A program made the position numbers and the translations under genes. This document shows positions 17,756-24,202 of a DNA stretch of 27,668 nt, one piece after another. The notes beneath the pieces are model-generated. The model saw only the letters and a list, made by a program, of their open reading frames with translations. It was not told where the DNA came from and searched no databases. The first letter of the stretch is position 1; the number at the start of each line of letters is the position of its first letter. The DNA is from a virus, in IMG/VR virus record IMGVR_UViG_3300005514_000008, positions 1-27,668 of that record, one strand, 5' to 3'.

Positions 17756-18522
17756 CATTAACAAGTCCGATAACGGCACAGAACATTGTAGATAGATTTA
17801 AAGAATTGGTAACAGATGTAGCTGATACTCAAATAGTATGGGGTACAGATAGTTTACCAGGACACTCAGCGTTTGCTGCTTCAGATTTTGGTGGAGTAGT
17901 AGATGGTATGTCTTTAGTATTAACTAGTGCTAGTGGAACTTTTACAGCAAGCGAAACGGTTACAGGTTCTATTTCAGGTACGGTAGGTACGGTTGTAGAT
18001 TATTCTAGTAATACATTAAAAGTTAGAAATATAGTAGCAGGTTCTGGACAAACAAATTTTTTACAAAATGATGTTTTAACTGGTTCTAATTCTGGTGCAA
18101 GTGGAACTATTTCAACAATGACAGAAGTATCAGCAGTTAGTCTTGGTATATCAGGAACTAATATTGGTACGGTGGGAAGTAATATTAACGCTTTCAACAT
18201 ATACAATACATTAAAAACAGAAATGTTGCTTTACACTAATATTAAAAATACAAATGCTGTGGTTACAATGACAGGTGCTGGTCAACAATATTCAGATACA
18301 CAAATTGCACACTTACCAACAGGACAAAGAACAAATCCCACAATTTCTCAACCAGGTACATTAACGCAAGGACAAGTTGTTAGTTCAACAAGTATAGAGA
18401 GCTTTATGTCATCACTTGCAAGTACATATAATACTGAAAGAGGAACAACTTATACATTGACAAAAACTATTTGCCATTCAAGTTGCCACTCTAGTTGCCA
18501 CGGAAGTAGGAGCAGAAGATAA
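17749..18522 (+). CDS. Virion-like protein with C-terminal Cys-His-x-Ser repeat tail (candidate rSAM substrate)
   Basis: A 257-residue protein whose ATG overlaps the rSAM 1 stop (ATGGTAA). Residues 1-50 resemble a fibre or tail attachment end. Residues 62-125 hold two Gly/Ser/Thr-rich modules (E-T-V-T-G-S-I-S-G-T-V-G-T-V near 69-82 and D-V-L-T-G-S-N-S-G-A-S-G-T near 108-120) of the same kind as in the baseplate and 2034-aa proteins. A helical segment follows (148-165), then an extended Thr/Gln-rich stretch. The only cysteines are in the last 16 residues: C242-H-S-S, C246-H-S-S, C250-H-G-S, then R-S-R-R. The domain order (virion-type body plus a Cys/His/Ser repeat end) resembles a precursor protein with a modifiable C-terminal core. 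Function and modification are inferred; the alternative is an unmodified metal-binding or adhesive tail. Confidence 0.85.
   Translation: MVTLTSPITAQNIVDRFKELVTDVADTQIVWGTDSLPGHSAFAASDFGGVVDGMSLVLTSASGTFTASETVTGSISGTVGTVVDYSSNTLKVRNIVAGSGQTNFLQNDVLTGSNSGASGTISTMTEVSAVSLGISGTNIGTVGSNINAFNIYNTLKTEMLLYTNIKNTNAVVTMTGAGQQYSDTQIAHLPTGQRTNPTISQPGTLTQGQVVSSTSIESFMSSLASTYNTERGTTYTLTKTICHSSCHSSCHGSRSRR
18472..18507 (+). repeat. Three tandem Cys-His-x-Ser coding repeats
   Basis: Three consecutive 12-base units encode C-H-S-S, C-H-S-S and C-H-G-S. The units are not identical at DNA level: the His codon is CAT or CAC and the third codon is TCA, TCT or GGA, while TGC and AGT are constant. This fits conservation of the peptide rather than a very recent DNA duplication. 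The tail R-S-R-R follows immediately before the stop. Confidence 0.9.
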
Positions 18523-19214
18523 TGATTGAAACTATAGTACCAATTGATTTAAAGAATTTAAAAAAATATTTTGAAGATAAATCTGAAAGTTATATGATAG
18601 ATTATGAAAAGAGTAAATTAAAAGGTGCTCAATTCTTAACTTATATAAGCAATTTAGATATACCTTGCGATATATTAAACTATGATGATGAATTACTATT
18701 ATCATATTTTGAAACACAAATGTTAGTAAGTATACCGATGTTAGAAAGAGTTGCTATGCAAGTTCTTTTTGAACATAAAGGTTTAGAGAAAAATGTACTT
18801 CACGGTGCTTTTATTTCTCAAAATTTAGAGATAATAGAAGAATGGGCAAACAAATTAGAAAGTCTGCCTTTATACAATATGTCTATTGTAGGAGAAGGTG
18901 CTTTTAAAGATTTTGTTGAGACTTATCCTAAAGATGAGACTAATGATGTAAAAGGTATTAATTTTGTTAGTCTATTGAAACATACAGATTTTTATTCTTA
19001 TTATAATAAAACTAACGAAAAGAATGTTAAGTATTATACTAAATACTTTACAGAATATATGTTTAAAGGCAAAAGTCTATTTGATTATTGGGGTGTAAAA
19101 GAAAACCCTATGTTTTTAATGACTTGGGCAGTTGCTGAAGGAAAGTTTGATACTAAAAAATATAACGAAGCTAAAAAAGCTGATATAGGAAGATTAAATG
19201 CTACACCTGTTTAA
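18522..19214 (+). CDS. Unknown helical protein of the rSAM cassette
   Basis: A 230-residue protein that I do not recognise. Its ATG shares one base with the stop of the CHxS-tailed gene (TAATG), so translation is coupled. The sequence is rich in Leu, Lys, Glu, Tyr and Phe with predicted alpha-helical character throughout. It has no membrane segment, only one cysteine (C49) and no nucleotide-binding or metal motif that I can see. Aromatic-rich stretches (D-F-Y-S-Y-Y-N-K at about 163-170, K-Y-Y-T-K-Y-F at 177-183) and F-D-Y-W-G near 194 stand out. Because it follows the putative substrate immediately, a role as its chaperone, recognition partner or assembly factor is possible, but this is context only. 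Confidence 0.75.
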   Translation: MIETIVPIDLKNLKKYFEDKSESYMIDYEKSKLKGAQFLTYISNLDIPCDILNYDDELLLSYFETQMLVSIPMLERVAMQVLFEHKGLEKNVLHGAFISQNLEIIEEWANKLESLPLYNMSIVGEGAFKDFVETYPKDETNDVKGINFVSLLKHTDFYSYYNKTNEKNVKYYTKYFTEYMFKGKSLFDYWGVKENPMFLMTWAVAEGKFDTKKYNEAKKADIGRLNATPV

Positions 19215-20313
19215 TAAAGTTTATTTACAATTTGATGACTCAATAGATTGTCATACAAATAGATATGTTATTTCCGAAGAAAAAGGAAATCCAATGCTAT
19301 CAGAATTAGGTAGTGCTTATAGAGGCACACTAATTAACTATGCTAAAAATAGAAATGAAATGCAAGGTAAGTTTGACGACTTAACTGGTTTCTTTGAAGA
19401 TGTATGTACTAAACAAAAATCATTAAATAGTAAAGTTGTTATATATTGCGACACACAAGCATTTTTAGAATTATCTGTTATCTGGTTAAAAACTATCTTA
19501 CCTTTTGGTGATAGTGATAGTATTGTTAAATACCTAGACATACATTTACACAACGAAAGAATTATTACAAATACACAATGTCAACCAACACATATTTTAG
19601 ACTTAACTAAACTGAATGCAGGTTTAGGAGATGTTAAAGGATATGCTGATGTTTTACCTACTTTAGAATTAGATAGAATTAAAGCGCTTAATTTAAATTT
19701 CTCAATTGAATTATTGCTTGGAGAGTATTTTGCTGGTGCTGATACACACGAAGACAATTTACTTTCCTCTTATCATATGTTCTTAAAAAGATTTTATAAA
19801 GAGATATTAACAGATGTTAGAGAAGATACATTATTAAATCTTTTAAATAAATCGCAACAAACTGCTGTAGGTTATTCTGATAGTGATGTTGTAATAAATG
19901 CTGATAACCCTTTTGAAGGAATTACAGAATTGGCTGCCTTTGCTGATACGGATGTCTTTACGGCGAAACCTGTTGCAAATGCTGGATATGTGAATACAAT
20001 AACTATAGATAATTTGTCAAGTGAAAAACAAACTGCATTAAAAACTATAATTAACACAATACAAACACTACAAAATATTCCAAATCCAGATTACTCAATG
20101 GCAAATTTTGATAAAGCGTGTCAGACATCTTTATCTAAAAGTGATTTTGATACAATAATTAATGAAGCGGTGGCGAATAGTCCATCTTTGGCGTATATTC
20201 CAAGATTTGATATTGGTAATGTTAATTACTCTTTTATTCAATATCTACTTTCTTTAAAGAAAGATAACGATTCAAGTACGCTAGGGAAATACAGACTATT
20301 CGCAAACTCGTAG
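19198..20313 (+). CDS. Unknown phage protein in the rSAM cassette
   Basis: A 371-residue protein of unknown function overlapping the previous gene by 17 bases, with AGGAAG (19187-19192) in front of its ATG. The N-terminal segment (L-F-N-K-V-Y-L-Q-F-D-D) and a hydrophobic strand K-V-V-I-Y-C-D near residue 79 followed by a Leu/Ile-rich helix suggest an alpha/beta N-terminal domain (about residues 1-135). This is followed by a mainly helical half with Asn/Asp/Thr-rich linkers (about 230-300). I vaguely recall similar proteins starting M-L-x-L-F-N-K-V-Y-L in marine T4-like phages near radical SAM genes, without an assigned role. No metal or nucleotide motif is evident. It may act with the 230-aa protein, as the pair are tightly coupled downstream of the CHxS protein. 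Confidence 0.75.
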   Translation: MLHLFNKVYLQFDDSIDCHTNRYVISEEKGNPMLSELGSAYRGTLINYAKNRNEMQGKFDDLTGFFEDVCTKQKSLNSKVVIYCDTQAFLELSVIWLKTILPFGDSDSIVKYLDIHLHNERIITNTQCQPTHILDLTKLNAGLGDVKGYADVLPTLELDRIKALNLNFSIELLLGEYFAGADTHEDNLLSSYHMFLKRFYKEILTDVREDTLLNLLNKSQQTAVGYSDSDVVINADNPFEGITELAAFADTDVFTAKPVANAGYVNTITIDNLSSEKQTALKTIINTIQTLQNIPNPDYSMANFDKACQTSLSKSDFDTIINEAVANSPSLAYIPRFDIGNVNYSFIQYLLSLKKDNDSSTLGKYRLFANS

Positions 20314-20321
20314 GAGTTTAA

Positions 20322-21374
20322 ATGCGTGAGTTTTTAATAGACCCCAAAAGAGACCCCGAGCAGGAGTACACAATTCATTTATTTGAATTTTGTAATTTAA
20401 GATGTGCTTTCTGTTGGCAAAACCACGAAGACACGGTTGGAATAGATACCGTAATCAATAAATTAATTCCCGTAGAAAAATTTATCAAACACGAATTGAT
20501 GATGAGTGTTGTATTTAATATTATGGGTGGCGAAGTCTTTGCACCTGCCATCTACAATAAAGAATTAAATCACGCTTATAAAACTTTATCAAAAGGCATA
20601 CAAAAGATATGTGAACGATATGATAAGAAAGTTAGAATTAATTGGGTTACTAATTTGATTATGAGTGATGAAGGTAATGAGTTATTAAGAGATTTATTAA
20701 GTTGGTCTGAACACGAAGGTATTGAAGCAACAATTACTACAAGTTATGATCCTAGAGGAAGATTTAGTAAAACAGATTTAGAACGATTTAAACAACAAGT
20801 AATCTATTGGGGAAAAGAAATAAAATCTTTTTCAATGTTAATAACTAAACCAATGATAAAGTATCATTTAGAACAAGGTGACCCATACTTTAAACACTTA
20901 TATGACCAAGGTTATGAAATTTATTTTGATTACTATACACCAGACCAACACGCAAAATTTTTTATGCCAAGTGATACAGAATTATTAAAGTTCTTTAAGT
21001 ATATAATAGATAACTATCCAAATTGTTCTCCTGTAAGAGAATGGATATTTAAGAAAAGAAATTATGCTAGTTGTAGAACAAGTAAATTGATATTACAAGA
21101 TAATACATTATGTCAATGTGGTAATCTTGTACAGGACCCAAAAGATTTAGTAATGTATAGTTCTCCTATAAAGAAAAAAGACAACTCAATTATTGAAAAT
21201 AAATTTTTAGAAAAATATAATTGTGCTAGTTGTGAATTTTTAGATAGATGTACTTTAGGTTGCTTTATGAACCACGATTATAAATGGAGGGAAGAATTGG
21301 ATGAATGTGTTTACAAACTTACGCACAGATATATTGAAAATGTACGAGTACAAAGAAACTTTATCGCAACCTGA
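20322..21374 (+). CDS. Radical SAM/SPASM protein (rSAM 2)
   Basis: A 350-residue radical SAM protein. C24-x3-C28-x2-C31 (C-N-L-R-C-A-F-C) is the SAM-cluster site, preceded by a strand H-L-F-E-F; M-G-G-E-V near residue 69 corresponds to the GGE motif. A SPASM-type C-terminus shows C251, C264, C266, then C301-x2-C304-x5-C310-x3-C314 and C329. It differs from rSAM 1 in nearly all non-motif positions, so the two are not recent duplicates. The ATG follows an AGGAG ribosome site (20312-20316) after an eight-base gap, and the 3-prime end overlaps the next gene by 74 bases. Likely a peptide or protein modifying enzyme; the substrate is unknown, with the CHxS-tailed protein the nearest candidate. Confidence 0.9.
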   Translation: MREFLIDPKRDPEQEYTIHLFEFCNLRCAFCWQNHEDTVGIDTVINKLIPVEKFIKHELMMSVVFNIMGGEVFAPAIYNKELNHAYKTLSKGIQKICERYDKKVRINWVTNLIMSDEGNELLRDLLSWSEHEGIEATITTSYDPRGRFSKTDLERFKQQVIYWGKEIKSFSMLITKPMIKYHLEQGDPYFKHLYDQGYEIYFDYYTPDQHAKFFMPSDTELLKFFKYIIDNYPNCSPVREWIFKKRNYASCRTSKLILQDNTLCQCGNLVQDPKDLVMYSSPIKKKDNSIIENKFLEKYNCASCEFLDRCTLGCFMNHDYKWREELDECVYKLTHRYIENVRVQRNFIAT

Positions 21375-21936
21375 TATTTCAAAACTTAAAATTAACAATA
21401 CAGACATTGAAATACAATTAGATAAATTTCCAGTTCAGAAACCATTTATACCTAGAATAGATGGTAGACAAGCACATTTATTTTTATGGTTAGGTAAGAA
21501 AGAAGATGATATTGAAACTTACAATCTAGCAGAAAAGAATATAGGTGAAAAGATGTGGGTACATAATAAAACACCTAATACTTTTATAAAAGGTGTAGGT
21601 ATGTTTCATATCTATGATGAGTATGTTATAGTAGGGTCTTTAAAGTATCCTGGTTATATGCGAAGTAAAAGTCCAGTAGAAAGAAGAAGATTGATAAGAA
21701 CAATGTGGTGTGAAACAATTAATATATTTAAAGATAGAAGAATATTATGTCCTACAGGAACTTATTTTGATTATTTACATTTATCTATGAATCAAATGAA
21801 GGCACAAAAAGAACCTTATCATAGAGAGATAATGCAACAATTTGGTTTTGAAAAAGATGTTATATATGACCACTTTTGGATTAGAGATAAAGATACAAAA
21901 ACTGGTTTAAATTGGATTGAATTATATGGAGATTAA
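21301..21936 (+). CDS. Unknown protein between rSAM and oxygenase genes
   Basis: A 211-residue protein that I do not recognise. The start at 21301 has a good GGAGGG ribosome site (21285-21290) but forces a 74-base overlap with rSAM 2; an alternative ATG at 21340 shortens the protein by 13 residues and has no visible ribosome site. The sequence includes F-I-P-R-I-D-G-R-Q-A-H-L-F-L-W-L-G-K near residues 46-63, R-R-R-L-I-R-T-M-W-C near residue 130 and a His/Tyr/Phe-rich end (Y-D-H-F-W-I-R-D). It appears to be a compact alpha/beta protein with no signal peptide. Position suggests an accessory factor of the modification cassette, but nothing in the sequence names a reaction. Confidence 0.7.
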   Translation: MNVFTNLRTDILKMYEYKETLSQPDISKLKINNTDIEIQLDKFPVQKPFIPRIDGRQAHLFLWLGKKEDDIETYNLAEKNIGEKMWVHNKTPNTFIKGVGMFHIYDEYVIVGSLKYPGYMRSKSPVERRRLIRTMWCETINIFKDRRILCPTGTYFDYLHLSMNQMKAQKEPYHREIMQQFGFEKDVIYDHFWIRDKDTKTGLNWIELYGD

Positions 21937-22504
21937 ATTTACAGATACGATAAATGTTTTTGACGATTTCTTAACTGATAAAGTGTTAATTAATAAGTTA
22001 AAAAAAGAAAGTAAAATTGATACTACAATTAAAGGACAAGATACATTTAATTTTACGCCTTGTCAAAAAGAATTTTCTAAAATTGCAAATGCAACATTGA
22101 TAAACTATTGTCTATCAAATAATATAGATTATAATAATTTAGAGTTATCTAATTTTCAAAAAGGTAGATTAAAGAAGTATGATAAGTCTAGTGTGACCAA
22201 TCATTTATATGAACCACACCACGACCAAGTTGAAGGTGCTTTTATTTCTGCAATCTATTATATAGATAGTGATTATACACCTGAAAAATGGGTAGGTGGT
22301 GAATTAAGTATATACAAAAATTTAACCTTTGCTGAATACCCAAATAACACCATAAACATAGAACCTATACCTAATAGACTGATAATGTTTCCTGGGTTTC
22401 TAGTACATAGAGTTAAACCATACTTCGGAGAAAATCCTAGAACATCTTTAGTATTAGGATGGGAAGTAAAAGACCAACCAAAAACTGAACCGATATGGAT
22501 TTAA
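21926..22504 (+). CDS. 2-oxoglutarate/Fe(II)-dependent oxygenase (first)
   Basis: A 192-residue protein with the complete prolyl-hydroxylase-like 2OG/Fe(II) signature: H98-x-D100 (in E-P-H-H-D) followed by strands A-F-I-S-A-I-Y-Y-I, a G-G-E-L-S-I-Y strand at 124-130, then F-P-G-F-L-V-H161-R and R172-T-S, the basic residue that binds 2-oxoglutarate. These enzymes hydroxylate protein side chains or small molecules and are frequent in T4-like marine phages near structural genes. ATG 21926 is preferred over a TTG at 21917; it overlaps the previous stop by 11 bases. Followed by rSAM 3 with a 10-base overlap, indicating one polycistronic unit. The target is unknown. Confidence 0.88.
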   Translation: MEIKFTDTINVFDDFLTDKVLINKLKKESKIDTTIKGQDTFNFTPCQKEFSKIANATLINYCLSNNIDYNNLELSNFQKGRLKKYDKSSVTNHLYEPHHDQVEGAFISAIYYIDSDYTPEKWVGGELSIYKNLTFAEYPNNTINIEPIPNRLIMFPGFLVHRVKPYFGENPRTSLVLGWEVKDQPKTEPIWI

Positions 22505-23583
22505 TAATTAAACCAACTGAATTATGTAATTTCAAATGTACATTTTGTTCAAGTACTCAACTAACAAAAGAGAAAAAGAATTGGTTGAAACACGAACAAA
22601 TATTTGAGTTCTTAACAAGATTTCCTCATACTAAAACTATTATAGTAAATGGTGGGGATCCTTTGATGATGGAACCTGAATACTATTGGAAGATTATTAG
22701 ATGGTTAGATGAAAGAGATTATGCAACATCAATTTCTCTAACAACAAACTTATGGCCGTTCTTAAAGAAACCTAGTTTGTGGGTAGACTTATTTAATGAT
22801 AAAAGAATAGGAGTAACCACTTCTTTTCAATATGGTGGTGGAAGATTAAAAGGAGACTTTACAGAATTTACGGAAGACGACTTTTGGCAATGTTCAGACG
22901 CAATGTTAAAGTATTGTGATTATAGACCAGACTTTATTTCTGTTATAACAAAAGAAAACAAACACAATGCAATTAAAAATGTTGAGTTAGCAAAGTTTAT
23001 GTCAGAAGATAGAGAACCAGAAGGTACTTTACATAATTTATATAGAGAAGAAAAAACTGGTGTTGAATGTAAATTAAATTATGCAATGGCAAGTGGTGAC
23101 CAAAAAGAACCATTTTTATTATCAGATATATATGAGATATATACTAAAATATATAATCAAGGTTTAGCACCTTGGGAATTTAATACGAAACAAATGATGT
23201 TGACTATTAAAGATTGTAGTACTACTTGTCCTTTAAGTAGAAAGTGTGATGAAGGTATAAGATGTTTACAACCCGATGGAGACTATTATAGTTGTGGTGC
23301 TTTTGGTGATGATAGAGATAAAGAAATAGATTTTAAAAGAGAAATGAAAGGTGAGTTTTTTACACCTTTACAAGATGACCTTTCATTAAATAGTATGAAA
23401 AAATCTTGTTATATTTGTCCAATGTTTAATATATGTAATGGTTGTAGAAAAACAATAAAAGATTATCAACACGCTGGAGTAATAGAGAAACATTGTGAGA
23501 AGATGAAACGAATAGGACCTGATATACTAAAAGCAAATGGCAGTACTTTACAAATGACACCATATATAAGTGAGGCACAATGA
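22495..23583 (+). CDS. Radical SAM protein with extended Cys-rich C-terminus (rSAM 3)
   Basis: A 362-residue radical SAM protein. The cluster motif is C11-x3-C15-x2-C18 (C-N-F-K-C-T-F-C), with N-G-G-D-P near residue 52 as the GGE-equivalent. The C-terminus is the richest in cysteine of the four: C241, C245, C251, C257, C267, then C305-x2-C308-x5-C314-x2-C317 and C334. The SPASM block has x2 instead of the usual x3 between its last two cysteines, so its auxiliary-cluster ligation may differ. The start lies within the previous gene's last ten bases; the end overlaps the next oxygenase by four (ATGA). Sandwiched between two 2OG oxygenase genes, it may act in series with them. Confidence 0.9.
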   Translation: MDLIIKPTELCNFKCTFCSSTQLTKEKKNWLKHEQIFEFLTRFPHTKTIIVNGGDPLMMEPEYYWKIIRWLDERDYATSISLTTNLWPFLKKPSLWVDLFNDKRIGVTTSFQYGGGRLKGDFTEFTEDDFWQCSDAMLKYCDYRPDFISVITKENKHNAIKNVELAKFMSEDREPEGTLHNLYREEKTGVECKLNYAMASGDQKEPFLLSDIYEIYTKIYNQGLAPWEFNTKQMMLTIKDCSTTCPLSRKCDEGIRCLQPDGDYYSCGAFGDDRDKEIDFKREMKGEFFTPLQDDLSLNSMKKSCYICPMFNICNGCRKTIKDYQHAGVIEKHCEKMKRIGPDILKANGSTLQMTPYISEAQ

Positions 23584-24101
23584 TAAAAACTAGTAATAAT
23601 ATAGAAAATGTTTTAATCAATGGAGTTTGGCCTACAGCAGACCCATTGCCGTTTAGATTTTTTGAAGGTGTTGAAATACCATTTAAAAGTTTAGAAGGTT
23701 ATAAAGTAGCAGTACATACTCCAGAAGTTGAGAATGCTCTCAAAATGTGCCATACTTATTTGGGTAATAAATATATTAAACAATTGTCTAATAAGTATAA
23801 CTTATATGGTCAACCAGAAATAGTTAACGGAGTAGACAAAGGTTCGTTGAATTGGCATAATGATAATAAAGAAGGAGCAAATATTGCTGCTATTATCTAT
23901 TTCACTTCAGCAAGTAATCCTGATACAGGAGGACAATTAGAAGTAAGAAGTAAGGACAACAAAAGTTTATCTGCATACTTGTACCCAGGCAAGACAGATG
24001 TAGTATTATTAAACCACGCTAAACAATGGGAACATAGAGTTGGAGAATTTAAACCAATAGGTGTTGAACGAATAGCAGGATATTTTGACTATAATATATG
24101 A
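23580..24101 (+). CDS. 2-oxoglutarate/Fe(II)-dependent oxygenase (second)
   Basis: A 173-residue protein with the 2OG/Fe(II) oxygenase core: L-N-W-H93-N-D95, strand I-A-A-I-I-Y-F, G-G-Q-L-E-V-R at 117-123, then H152 in W-E-H-R-V and R164 in E-R-I-A-G-Y-F. It resembles the short prolyl 4-hydroxylase-like proteins of cyanophages. Sequence similarity to the other oxygenase in the cassette is confined to the motifs, so it probably has a different target. The start overlaps the rSAM 3 stop as ATGA, and the stop overlaps a 34-aa ORF in the same manner. Protein-side-chain hydroxylation of a virion protein is plausible but inferred. Confidence 0.88.
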   Translation: MIKTSNNIENVLINGVWPTADPLPFRFFEGVEIPFKSLEGYKVAVHTPEVENALKMCHTYLGNKYIKQLSNKYNLYGQPEIVNGVDKGSLNWHNDNKEGANIAAIIYFTSASNPDTGGQLEVRSKDNKSLSAYLYPGKTDVVLLNHAKQWEHRVGEFKPIGVERIAGYFDYNI

Positions 24102-24202
24102 GTGAATTAGAATTTTTTAAATTTATACAACAAATGGAAAAAGAAGTATACGGTATTACTCCATTCTTTGAGGAATTAGATTATGACGAAACAGAAAATT
24201 AA
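24098..24202 (+). CDS. 34-residue acidic small protein, unknown
   Basis: A short frame (ATG 24098, TAA 24200-24202) that exactly bridges the space between the second oxygenase and rSAM 4. Its ATG overlaps the oxygenase stop as ATGA, and its end overlaps the rSAM 4 start by 20 bases, the same packing used by the annotated genes. The peptide is acidic (ten Glu/Asp against three Lys) with M-S-E-L-E-F-F-K-F-I-Q-Q at its start and F-F-E-E-L-D-Y-D-E-T-E-N at its end. It contains no Cys and no Arg. It could be a leader-like or recognition peptide, a small subunit, or just a spacer frame that keeps ribosomes loaded for rSAM 4. Confidence 0.5.
   Translation: MSELEFFKFIQQMEKEVYGITPFFEELDYDETEN

Noticed and set aside
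18472-18507. CHxS repeats as a zinc-finger or haem-binding (CxxCH) motif
   Set aside because: Spacing gives C-x3-C with adjacent His and no C-x-x-C-H, and no finger-like hydrophobic positions; metal binding remains possible but not as a known finger or cytochrome c site.
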